DNA from: Cryptomeria japonica
Taxonomy: Eukaryota > Streptophyta > Pinopsida > Cupressales > Cupressaceae
DNA: 64,000 nucleotides
Direction: 5' to 3'
Assembly (NCBI RefSeq): GCF_030272615.1
Contig: NC_081413.1
Coordinates: 722,389,649-722,453,648, forward strand
Positions within the stretch are counted from its first letter, which is position 1, and each line of letters opens with the position of its first letter. Under the pieces are notes generated by a model. The model was not told the origin of the DNA. It ran no database searches and was given only the letters and a program-made list of their open reading frames with translations. Positions 33,957-44,180 of the stretch are shown one piece after another. Both the position numbers and the translations under genes were made by a program.

Positions 33957-34702
33957 TTTATCCCCCACTTTAGCAGGAGTATAAGTGTGCGCCAATACTG
34001 TCGAAAAAGTTCAAGCAAACAAGATTGAAAGACTTTTACCACGTCAAGGAGGCAAGATGTGCCAAGCCCCTAGTGGACTTTGGATCGTACGACTTTGATT
34101 GACAATGTAAAAGGGAAGATCGAGAAGGGGAGAACCATGACTACAAGTAGCAAAGTTCCCTTCACTATGAGTCATGAAAGCAAGGATACAAAAGATTACA
34201 AAGAAAAACAAGGTTCACTAAGTAATTCTAAGTATCACAAGAAGGAAAATGTGAGCGGAGTGTATGCCCCCATGTTAAAGTGATCACATGTGCCTTATCG
34301 GGAGCAATTGCTTTAAGGTGGGATACACTCAAGATAGAGAGAAGGAGGGACCATGTTATTGCAAGGATTTAGCCCCCAATTGAGGAATAAACCCAAGGAT
34401 AATGAACACAAAACATGAGGTAGTGTCTCTTTCCTCGGGGTCAATATGTTGTATGATAACTCATGTATATCATGTATGTATATGCATATAATAATAGTCA
34501 TTCCCCAAAGGACACTACCTTATAAGAAAGGGAAGAGAGGATGTCTTTTGAGTCAACATGAAAGATATGAAGAAAAGATCTCAATGCTTTGCATCGTCCC
34601 CAAGTAGACATTAAGGGAACAAATAGAAGAACAAGGATACACATAGAAGAATGGTCACAAAAGAGCAAGAAAGGAGAGAGAAGATTTATAGTGCTAATAT
34701 TA
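33957..34702 (-). other. Element B polypurine tract and 3' untranslated region
   Basis: The complement of AAGTGGGGGATAAA abuts the LTR at 33957-33970 and is the likely polypurine tract. The remaining 0.7 kb to the end of the coding region shows no domain or repeat that I recognise. Confidence 0.6.
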
Positions 34703-36166
34703 CTAATCTAGCACAACATCCACCTCCTGATCTTGCTGATCACTATTTTGGGAAGGTGAGCAACATGCCAGAGGAGCGATATCAAGCACAATAGATGAAG
34801 CTATCACAAGATCCAAAAAAGGACTATGCTCATGTTGTAAGTCACTTTGTTCGATTCTACGAGCTAGGATTAGGGTTTGTGAAAACTCATCCAATAAATG
34901 TTTGTCCACATCAACACACTCATACTCACTGTCAGAAGAATTAGGAGTTGTATTACCATTATGAATAACATTTTCACCCATTTCTTCATCAAAGTTTAGA
35001 GAAAGAGGAGCAAGAACATGAATAGGAGTAAAACCATCGCATGTTTTGTGCAACTTATGATTTGGAGATGTAAGTTGAACATCTTTCTTAGGAGAAAAGG
35101 GAATCATTTCAACTATCGGAGTCTGAGGAGATTGAGTATTTTGTGGCATAGCTTCACGAGATTGAACATGACGTCTTCGTCGATGTTCTCTCGCACAACG
35201 ATTCTGTCAAGTCTTAGTGGAAGGCTGAGAAGAAGGAGGAACACTTGAAAAAGTAGGAGTGTTTCTTTCCTTGATAGTTGAAGGTTTAGGTTGAGATATT
35301 TTTGGTTGAACAATAGGATAAGAAGGCCTCTTCTCTTGATAACAGGAAGGAGGTGGAACTATGGCATAGAAATGAGGAATATTAGGTGTAGGAAGGAGAC
35401 CAGGTCTATCATGAGGAGGAGGTATAGGTCTAACCTTAGGAAGGATATTGTTGTTCTCCTTAAGAGAAGGTAAAGTCACATACATAGGGGTAGGTTGACG
35501 ATATTCCTGAGGAGGGAGATTAGTTCTATCCGAGAGGCGAAGAAACTCATCATGAAGAATAATAGGAATGTCAAGTGTTGGTGATCTAGGTCGACTTAAG
35601 GATAAGATCATATCGTTCTTCTATTTTTGATAAGATTGAAAAAGAGCATCGCTTCTTGATGGAAGAGATTGAAATTGTTTAGGCCAAAAGAGATCAATAG
35701 GAACACCAACGCTTCTTTCAGATGGATGAAATAAGATATGGTTCACCATTATGATTTCTCCATTGTGAGGAAATTTAAGACACTTGTGGATTGGATAAGC
35801 AATAACCTTCATGGAAGATAGCCAAGGATAACCCAACTTCACACGGAATTTCTCAGAAGAAGATATGATAACAAAGTCAACATCCATGGATTTAGCATGA
35901 ACTTCAACAGGAAGGGTGATAGAGCCAATGGTAGGACAAGAGAAGCCATCAAATAACTTCACAACCACATTAGAAGCATCATATAGTGGTTTATGCAATC
36001 GTAAAGTGAAAAGATAATCTTCAGTTATGGCATTAACCATGCAAGAGGGATCAATCAGGGCACCATCGTAAGGGATATCCTTAACCTTTGCAACTATGTA
36101 TAAAGGGCCATTGAGTGCTCTAATGGTCTCGCTAGGGTCAAATGTAATACAAGGATCCTTAGGCAT
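34703..36166 (-). mobile_element. Element B protease-like region and proline-rich tail
   Basis: The aspartic-protease-like part (about 35700-36166) reads YDGALIDPSCMVNAITEDYL, SITLPVEVHAKSMDVDFVII and LGYPWLSSMKVIAYPIHK. The usual active-site DSG is not evident (ALIDPSC). After it comes a Pro/Ser-rich and then acidic tail, with no reverse transcriptase. The fold assignment is by analogy with Tat proteases such as those in A and C. Confidence 0.6.
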
Positions 36167-37820
36167 ATCCCGTGTCTACCATATTAACCAAGTTGGGAGC
36201 CATAGAGGTGAATTCTTCAGAAGTGAGAGGATTAGGCACAATTTCAATAACGTTAGAGGTATGAGATGGCAAGGGATTAGTGAAAATCTTAAGATTTTGA
36301 TTAGGAGGAGCAACTAACTTATTCCCTTTATCATTCACACTTGCCACAAATATGGTATTATTATAAATCAAGTCTTGAACCTTATTTGTCAATGTAAAAC
36401 ATTTATCAATATCATGACCAGGTTGACGATGAAATTGGCAAAAGGAATTGTTATCAAAATAAGGACATGCAAGTTTGGAATGATCAATTTGTTTTATAGG
36501 AGGAAGTTTGTTAACATTTTTGTGCAACAACTGAGACATAATACTATATTCATTCAAAGGAGTAAATTGTCTTTCTCTTTGGAAAAATTTAGAAATAGAA
36601 GGCACACCTATTGTAGCATTCACATGGTTGTTGTTGATTGGATCATTGAATTTGATGAAGCTTTTTGTTGGTTTGAACTTCGCAAATGGTTGTTAAACAC
36701 TCTCCCCCTTATCACTTAGAGCCATAGGAGTGGATTGCTCCATTTGACTCAGAACCAGTTGACAATCGTGGAGTGTTGTGCAAAACTGCAGAAAGCAAGT
36801 AAACTCAGACAAAAGAAGATTTTCCTTGATATCTTTTTGTAAAATAGAAATGAAAATTCTTTGAATATCATTATCAGGTACATGAAAATAAATTTGAGGA
36901 CGCAAATGCTTATATCTACCAATGAAATCAATCATTTTATCTTTAACACTTTGTTTAAAGTGATATATAGGACCAATGTTGTTTTGAAATTGTTGGATGA
37001 AATCATTTGCTATTTGTTGAAAGGAAGTGATAGAATAAGAAGGAAAAGATCAATACCATTGTAAAGCCTTATCTCTTAGTGTTCTTGTAAACGGTTTTGA
37101 AAGCAATCTTTGATCATAAGAAAAATCAGTACATAAGGTTTGAAATGTTTTGACATGTGTAAGAGGATCACATTTTCAATTATAGAGTTCCAATTGGGGG
37201 ATCTCAACATGTTTAGGTGGCACAAATTTAACAACATCAAGAGAAAGTGGGCTCACAACATTGAAGGTGGACACACTAAACTTGGATTGACTCATGGAAG
37301 CAATTTGTTGTTGTAGAGAAGACACAACTTGAGTAAGATTGTTAATTGTCATTTTGGTAGAAGAATTGATGTTAGACATAGGTGATTGAGAAGGTGGTGT
37401 AATGCTATTGAAAGACGACATGAACTGAGAATAAGGTGGTGGGACATTATGATAAGTAGGCATGGGTGATGATTGGGTAGTAAAAGGGACACTTAAAGGA
37501 GGAATAAAGTTGTTGAAGGAATTGTCCCCTTGTGTCACACTGATTGGTTGAGGAATAGTAGGAACACTCATGGAAGGCATATGTAAAGATGGAGGATTAA
37601 ATGAAGAAGAGGGATTGCCCCCATGACCCATGTTTTTAGGAATGACATTTTGAGTTGAAGTGGTCATGATGTTAGATGTGAAAGTAGGAATACTAGTCAT
37701 AGGAGTAGCCAAAGGAATAGAAGAATTGACTTGTGTTGAAGGTTGTGAATAACCTAGGGTTTCGACACAACTCTCGATAGGCATGACATTAGAATCAACA
37801 ATATGTGCAATGACATGCAA
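36167..37820 (-). mobile_element. Element B gag region
   Basis: The gag core segment reads FIGRYKHLRPQIYFHVPDND and IQRIFISILQKDIKENLLLS. A knuckle-like FCQFHRQPGHDIDKCFTLTN motif and a Ser/Thr/Pro-rich N-terminal third complete it. It is distinct from, but of the same general type as, the gag of A and C. The region is broken. Confidence 0.7.
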
Positions 37821-37829
37821 TATATCAAT

Positions 37830-39233
37830 TCCATTCTTATCACTTTGAAGTGTGCACTTAAGACCTTCAATTAATGGAAGAGATTCACTATGTGGAAAGT
37901 TGATCTGAAGAAACCCTAGTTAAAGCTTCTTCCTCATCATGGGATCCATCAATGGGGTGAATAGGCACACGATTAGGATGGGAAGAATTAGCATGATCCT
38001 CATTAAAGAAGTCACTAAAATTAGGCTCCATCTCCTCGGTAATTAAACCTTGGGAAGCCTTAATTCTAATGCTTCATCTAACGGGGATAGGATAGGTAGG
38101 ACCAATAGTGGTAAAAATCATGCAGTAGAGGGAAAATTTGAATTTTGAATTTTGAATTGTGGAACAAAGCTTACAAAATTGAGTAATGCAAAATTCAAGA
38201 AAATAATGATTACAAAATTTGAACTTTGTTTGGGGAAGAGGATGACACAATTTCCAAAAATGAAAGGAAATTGAAATTTTAAAATTAGGGCCAAGGGAAT
38301 ACCATTTAATTTTAAAATCAGAATTTTTAAAATCAAGGCAGACTATAATTAACCTCTTAATTTTAAAAAAATTCTTGAAATTTGAAATGTTGAAATTTGA
38401 AGGTATTTCCGATTCTAGAGGGATCAAAAATCGATAAAATAAGCCAATATTCTGGATTTAGGCTATTAAGTATAGTCATAATAGTCTCCCGAAATTTCAG
38501 GAAAAAAGTTGAGGACCGTAGTGGGAACACACATGGTCCAACCAACTTTTTTCGAAATTTTCAGGGATGGATACTACGATGATTTTACAGCTAGCTCCAA
38601 AAAATTGGCGAATTTTACGATCTCTAGATGGGCAAAATGAAGGTGCAAATGTGAAAATAGGACCCTAATAGGGTTTTGAAGAAAAAGAGGAATTGAATTG
38701 AAAGTTTGAAAAGGATCAAACTTAATGGATAGGGACACCTTGGAAAATGTTTAGAAATATGAATGTAAATGAAATTGATTTGAAATTCATACAAAATCCA
38801 ATTAATCTTAAAATTTAGGGTTTGATGACCTAACCACTTAATTTTGAAATTTGAATTTTGGGAAAAAGGGAGAAAATTGAAAAATTTGAATTGTAGGATT
38901 GAAGATAAATCTGAGAACAATCAGAAATCTGAAAATTAAATGGAAATCCAATTTTTGCACAAGTTCAATATGCTTTTTGAAAATTAGGATTTTGACAAGT
39001 AACCTCTTAATTTTGTAAATTTTAATTGCAAATTGAACAAAAGAAAGAGGAAATTTAGTTTGACAAACAAAACAATTTTCAGATCTAAGATAACCACAAG
39101 CAATTTTTACAAATAACAAGCTCAATTTTAATTTTAAAAACTAGGGTTTTTGATGATTTAACCACTGAGTTTGCAGAAATTTGAAACTTGTAAATGAAAA
39201 ACATGCAATGTTGTTCAAAGGAAAGCATGCAAG
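37830..39233 (-). other. Element B leader with about 160-bp degenerate repeats
   Basis: This non-coding leader contains at least four decayed copies (near 38345, 38825, 38995 and 39155) of a unit built on TAGGGTTTTGATGA followed by TAACC-CTTAATTTTG and AAATTTGAA. Spacing is multiples of about 160 bp. No gene was seen. Confidence 0.55.
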
Positions 39234-39251
39234 ATGTCAGGTTCACCAAAA
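39234..39251 (-). other. Primer-binding region of element B
   Basis: On the minus strand, directly after the LTR end, the sequence is TTTTGGTGAACCTGACAT. The position is right for a tRNA primer site; the tRNA was not identified. Confidence 0.5.
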
Positions 39252-41470
39252 TGTAATGGTGGGAAAATGGTGAATGATAGATCAAGAGGAAAATTACCCT
39301 TTCCCTCAAAGAGAAGAGAATTTCGCTATCGATTACCATTCAAGAACTTTTCACCATTACATTAGAAAGAGGAGAGGATAATTCACTAAGTTCAATCTCT
39401 CCACACAAAGATGGTGGATTGAATTCTAGATAAATTGGGAATGCTAAGTTGATCCCCTCTTTCTTGTTTGATTTGGAAAGGAAATTGATTGAATTATGTA
39501 GTGCAAAAGTGACAAAGGACTGATTATAACTTGAGATCGGAATATGGAATGAAGTTGTGCACCTGGATCTGGCTGTAAAATGTCAAGACGAAGTCGCCTT
39601 GCGAATTTGAGGAAAATTTGTCCAGACCATGGTGAGAATGTACACAGTCCTCCAAAAAATTCATGAAACGAAAAGGGTTTTTCTGCCTCTGCAAATGAAG
39701 CCCAAATTTGAAAGTACAACTGCACACCTACAACCTACACACAAAAAAGAGAGGAAAATGGGTTGGGATTGGGGGTTTGCCTTTAGGTCAAACCCTAGTT
39801 TTGGAATTAACCAAGTAATGAAAGAAACTACTTGCAAGTAGATGTAAATGAAAGACTGAATTGTAAATTACTTCAAGGGAGGTTGTAGTAGCAATGTTGA
39901 TAGAAATGCTTGTGTGGAATTGAATGTTGAAATCAATCTCCTCTTCAATGGTTGAATCCTTGACTTGAATCCAACACCTAGCCTTGAAGGGAGAGTTGAG
40001 AATGCTTAATGCTGGAAAAGAATGCTTGAATGCTTGATCACTTGTGAATTTCCCTCTCATCCAACTTATTGAACTTATCCAACTTATTGGACTTATGCAA
40101 ATGAGAGGACGAATGCCCCTTAATTACATGTTTGTGGATTTGCATTTCGTCATGGGCCGACATCGGGGGAGTTTCCCACCCGAGGCACAGGGTAAAAGTA
40201 CAAAGTCGTGTCACACTTTTATAAAGGAAATGGCCAATGTTGATTCAACTTTTTAAATTAAATCAATAGAAAGTGAAATATATGTTTTGAATTTTGAAAT
40301 GATGTAAACTAATCAAATTTATATTCTTATGTCTATTTTAAGTTTGTAATTTTAACAAAAATTTAAAAAATTATTTGAATATAGTTTTTTATAAAATAAA
40401 CACTATAATTTAGTTGCTGAAAAAATGCTGAAATTGAAGATACGCAAGCCACCACACTTTATTTAGTAAAATTTACTTTTTTTCTTGATTTTTTTTTTTG
40501 TATATTGATAACTTGAAACTTTAGTGCATGGATATATTGTTTACTATTTTTTATAAATATATATTTTTCAATAAATTTAAAAAGTTGTGTGTGCTGAAAT
40601 ATAACTGCTTCCAATTCACACCACCTTTTTTCTTAATTATTTATCCAATTTATCCAAATCAAAAAAGAATTATATCATCTTGACATAGATTCTTTTCTCT
40701 ATTGCATCATATTTTTTTCAATTTTTTAAAAAAAATTTTAGTATTTTTCCTTGACAAGATAAGCAACCTTATATTTTAGTCTTGATAACCTATTTCAATA
40801 AAAATAAAATATAAAACATGAAAAACTAATTAAAATATTAAAAAATATATATTTTGGAAAATTCACTTATAGATCTATAAAAGGGTATTTTTACATTTCA
40901 AAAACAATATTATTTATAAGAGTAGGAGTTGTTGAAACATTGAGTTTATTTTATTTTTTTGTAATTAGACCAAAAGTGGTATAAAATATACATTTAGTAG
41001 ACACTTCCAATTGAAAAAGTTGTAGCCCATATATAACTTAGCTATAATGAATCTATATAGACCATATGTTTTACTAAAATTAATTTTTAGTTAGAATTAC
41101 TTAAATTCACTTGTGCTGATAAGTTGGCCTGAAACGTGACACGGTTTTGTTATTTTACCCCACAACCAACAATGCAACCCTAGGAAGGGTCCTGCCCCAA
41201 AATAGGGCAGGGAGAGGGGCACCACACCCCTATCCTTGGAGGACAAGGGCGCCATGCCCCTGTCCAAGGGGGGACAGTTGCACCACGCCCCTGTCCTACC
41301 CCTTTCTCTAGGGCAGAGTGCGGACGGGGTGATGCAGAGGCCAAGGAAGAAGTTGTTTCCGCAAGTTGAGCAATCTCCGGTCTCCGATCAGGCTAGAGGA
41401 TTCAAATTCGCATGCGTGAGGACCCTAATGCAGTCGAAAATTTCTAGGGTTGCAATTTTATGACACTATT
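39252..41470 (-). repeat. Element B right LTR (5' LTR), containing a DNA transposon
   Basis: The LTR is 2219 bp as it stands and about 1.24 kb without the transposon at 40190-41160. A GC-rich segment near 41205-41310 has extra copies of a CGCCACGCCCCTGTCC-type unit that is single in the left LTR. The end at 41470 is less certain because the terminal dinucleotide differs from that of the left copy. Confidence 0.8.
40190..41160. mobile_element. 971-bp non-autonomous DNA transposon (MITE-like) in element B LTR
   Basis: The 25-bp terminal inverted repeats match at 21 of 25 positions: 40190-40214 begins GGGTAAAA and ends CGTGTCAC, and 41136-41160 is its inverse. CACA flanks both sides (40186-40189 and 41161-41164), and the sister LTR has a single CACA at 33708-33711 with no insert. 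The interior is AT-rich with no coding frame. The superfamily was not assigned; the target duplication is 4 bp if read symmetrically or 3 bp in an alternative reading. Confidence 0.85.
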
Positions 41471-41475
41471 GGGAG
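41471..41475. repeat. Target-site duplication of element B, right (GGGAG)
   Basis: This pairs with AGGAG at 23267-23271, one mismatch. LINE ORF1 sequence continues from here. Confidence 0.6.
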
Positions 41476-41967
41476 CAAAGAGATTATTATAAAAAGTCTT
41501 AACGCCATGATTCGGGGATTTCAAACCCAAAGCTACTCGAAAATCCAAGCTAGGAGAAGACTCTGAAGCCACTTCTCGCAAACCAACCATCATGCTCGAT
41601 AGAAAACCCACACTCCAAGCAGATATGGGAAAGAAAACCCTCACCCTGAAAACACCCACCCCAATCACCTCCCAAACTCCACCAAGGCAAGCTCCCAAAC
41701 GTGAGCTCTCCCAACCCCGCCACACCACAAAACACAACAACAACAAAAAAGAACCGGGGAATGATCACCCTCAAGCCACCTCCTACAACAAATGGAAAAG
41801 ATGAAGCAACACCCCTCCCTGCAGCGCTGAACACAACCCACCCCCTATGCACAAGCAGAAAAGTACGGTCACGAGCTAGGGCACGAATGCCTTAGCTCGA
41901 CCTTTGCACGCCCCACATTTGCACACCATCTTCCCAAAAATTGATCTTTCTCGCAACAAGCTTAATC
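41472..41967 (-). mobile_element. L1 LINE, 5' segment (5' UTR and ORF1 start)
   Basis: This is the 5' end of the split LINE. The ORF1 start is probably at the ATG near 41590 (MMVGLREVASESSPSLDFRV), running to FYNNLFAP at the B junction. The 0.35 kb before it is 5' UTR. The 14-bp target duplication follows at 41968. Confidence 0.75.
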
Positions 41968-41981
41968 TATTCATTCATATA
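41968..41981. repeat. LINE target-site duplication, right copy
   Basis: TATTCATTCATATA is identical to 1313-1326. It closes the LINE at its 5' end, which implies a full-length insertion with no 5' truncation. Confidence 0.8.
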
Positions 41982-42189
41982 TTTAAATAATATTTATTAT
42001 TTAAGTTAAATTAAAATAGTTACTTTAATTTAACATTTACACTGAATAAGTTTAGAGGATTTGTGGTTTTAATTCAATGATAGAACTAACCCAAAACATT
42101 TTATCTATTTTACTGAACCCTTTACTATGATGGTTAAGTTCACAAGGATTTTTTATTTAAATTTATTCCATAAGTTAAATTAGAGGTTT

Positions 42190-44180
42190 TGTGATATTTT
42201 TATTAGAAGAAAAAAAAATTGATTTTGAAGGGGGCCCGAAACCCTTTATAGAAAGTTGTCCTTTAAGATAAACAAGAAAAGTGATAGCAAAAGCCTAAAA
42301 CAAAAAGCTATCCAAAAAATGGACTAGATAAGAGATAGCTAACCACAAACACACGATGGGTCAACAACAAAGAGGAATAAGGGCACCCAAGATTGAAACT
42401 ATTGTGGACCCCCTGAGAGGCACCAACAACCAGATACTGGGCTAGAAGAAAAAAAAGGCCCAATAAAGCCATCCAATTGAACAATAGCTAGACCAAAACA
42501 TCCACACAATTCAAGGAGGTTTGAATCTAAACCAATCTATGGTTCACTGAAATGTCGAAGAATCAATTTTATACACAAATTTATCCTTGAAGGGGCTTCC
42601 CTTATGACCTCAAATGAATCTTCTACAACCCACACCTTACCAGGGTCAACTCATTCACATTTTTACTCTTGAGGTTGGCTCCCCTGAGAGTTTCATCAAA
42701 ATTTTCAACAATTTTATCATTGAGGGGAGTTCCCCTTAGGACCTCAATCAAATCCTCATCAAAACCTTTACAAGGAACAACATCTTTCTTGTCCATAACA
42801 GGGGACCCTTTACAATTTTTTGCAATAATAACACCACCAGAACCCGCTTCATTCTATTCAAAACAAGGGAGGGAGACTTTGAAATCCTGGCAAGATTAAG
42901 AAAATTTACCAACTCTATGGCAAAGAAAGCACACCAAAGAGGGTGGGTCAAATAGAATAATCTACTCCCAATACCTAGGTTGGAAAGTGACTTAATAGAG
43001 TTTGGAAGAATCTCAAACCAAACTCCACCCAAACATAAAATCTGACAAAAACAAAATGTCTCCTATCTTTCATAACCTTGTCTATTGTTAAGGAAGAGAC
43101 AAGAGTGTTAGAAATATGACCTCTTCATGCTAAAAATTTTAGAGGTAGCCTAGGGAGTCTGATCTATACAAGGACCCCTTTACATTTTTTCATGTATGCA
43201 TCAAAGCCAGTAGATTAGCTTCACAAAAAGAGGACAAAATTTCTAATGAACCAAGGTCATTAGAAAAATCACCTCTACTTTCCTTAGACTTCTCAAAGGA
43301 GAATAGGAAGAACCCAATAGTCACTTGCAACCAACCAACATCACTCCAACACTTTGAAGCCCAACAATGAACACAGACAATATTCGGCTGGGAGTCAGAG
43401 AACCTTTCAATGAGAGAAGTCTCCAAAGATGCAAGACTCTTGCTGACCCAAGGCATCAACAATTAGAATTGAGACAACCACACTAACTAGAAACACCTCA
43501 ACTGAAGAGCCAACCTTCTCATGAACAACCAAAAGATCTTTGAGCGACCCAACATAATGAAGAACATCAAGACCCTACAACAAAGAAAAGGAGAGAATAG
43601 AAGGTCCCTCAAATAAATCCACTCAAATAGTAAGAAGAGCAACATCCTCATAACACGACGCATGAAAAATAACCCAACTCAATAAGGATGCCAACATCAT
43701 GAATAGACCCAGCAATAGGAGGCCTAAGGACCTCGGTCACAACACACGTGTTAGACCCATCAAAGCCACCTTGAAGGCCTGTGTCACAACACACATGCTA
43801 GACCCATCAAAGCCACCTTGAAGGCCTCTGTCCAACAAATGAAGCCTGCTTAAGGGAGGCAAAAGAGGGGTTTGGACAAACACCCCCACATCAGCACCAA
43901 CCAAAAGCCCTAGAGCAGAAGAGGACAAAAACGAGGGAGTGGAAGACCAAAGACCGGGATGAGAGGAGGGATTAGAAACTTCTTAAACCAGAACAACATC
44001 TTTGACTCGATCTCTAAGGACAATGTCTAGCAGAAGTTCATCATTAGACTTGTCACCGACAAGGGCCTCTCTAGACACCTCTGACAAAGTCGCTTCTCCA
44101 AATCAAATCTTGGCAGAGAAGAGGCCATCAACTTCGAACAGGCTGTCATTTTCAGAGAAGAGATAAGCCTCCATCACGAG
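42190..44180 (-). pseudogene. Second, degenerate LINE with ORF1 but no ORF2 seen
   Basis: On the minus strand a decayed ORF1 is readable: IRLPRLPLKFLA, GHISNTLVSSLTIDKVMKD and RRHFVFVRFYVWVEFG (around 43030-43180), then CFLCHRVGKFSQSC-like knuckle remains (around 42900). Instead of an ORF2, about 0.5 kb later comes a 3' UTR-like stretch near 42190-42340 resembling plant L1 3' ends (AGGGTTTCGGGCCCCC). Many stops and shifts interrupt ORF1. It may be an internally deleted, non-autonomous LINE. Its ends were not fixed by a target duplication. Confidence 0.5.
43734..43827. repeat. 47-bp tandem duplication
   Basis: Two adjacent 47-bp units (43734-43780 and 43781-43827) share TAGACCCATCAAAGCC and CACCTTGAAGGCCT with a few differences. 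They lie inside the degenerate LINE. Confidence 0.8.

Larger units (their letters stand above)
23272..41470 (-). mobile_element. Element B: Gypsy-related gag-protease LTR element, interrupted by element C
   Basis: This minus-strand LTR element of about 8.7 kb (excluding C) sits inside LINE ORF1. Its parts are a left LTR split by C (23272-23927 plus 33434-33956), a polypurine tract at 33957-33972, a proline-rich tail, protease and gag regions between 34703 and 37820, a repeat-bearing leader, a primer-binding region and a right LTR (39252-41470) containing a DNA transposon. No reverse transcriptase or integrase was recognised, so it probably moved with help from a relative. LTR divergence is about 6% by eye, so it is old. 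It is broken, with more than ten coding breaks. Confidence 0.82.

Noticed and set aside
41236-41895. Small plus-strand frames near the B/LINE junction
   Set aside because: They are antisense to LINE ORF1 or within the GC-rich LTR segment; no protein family fits.
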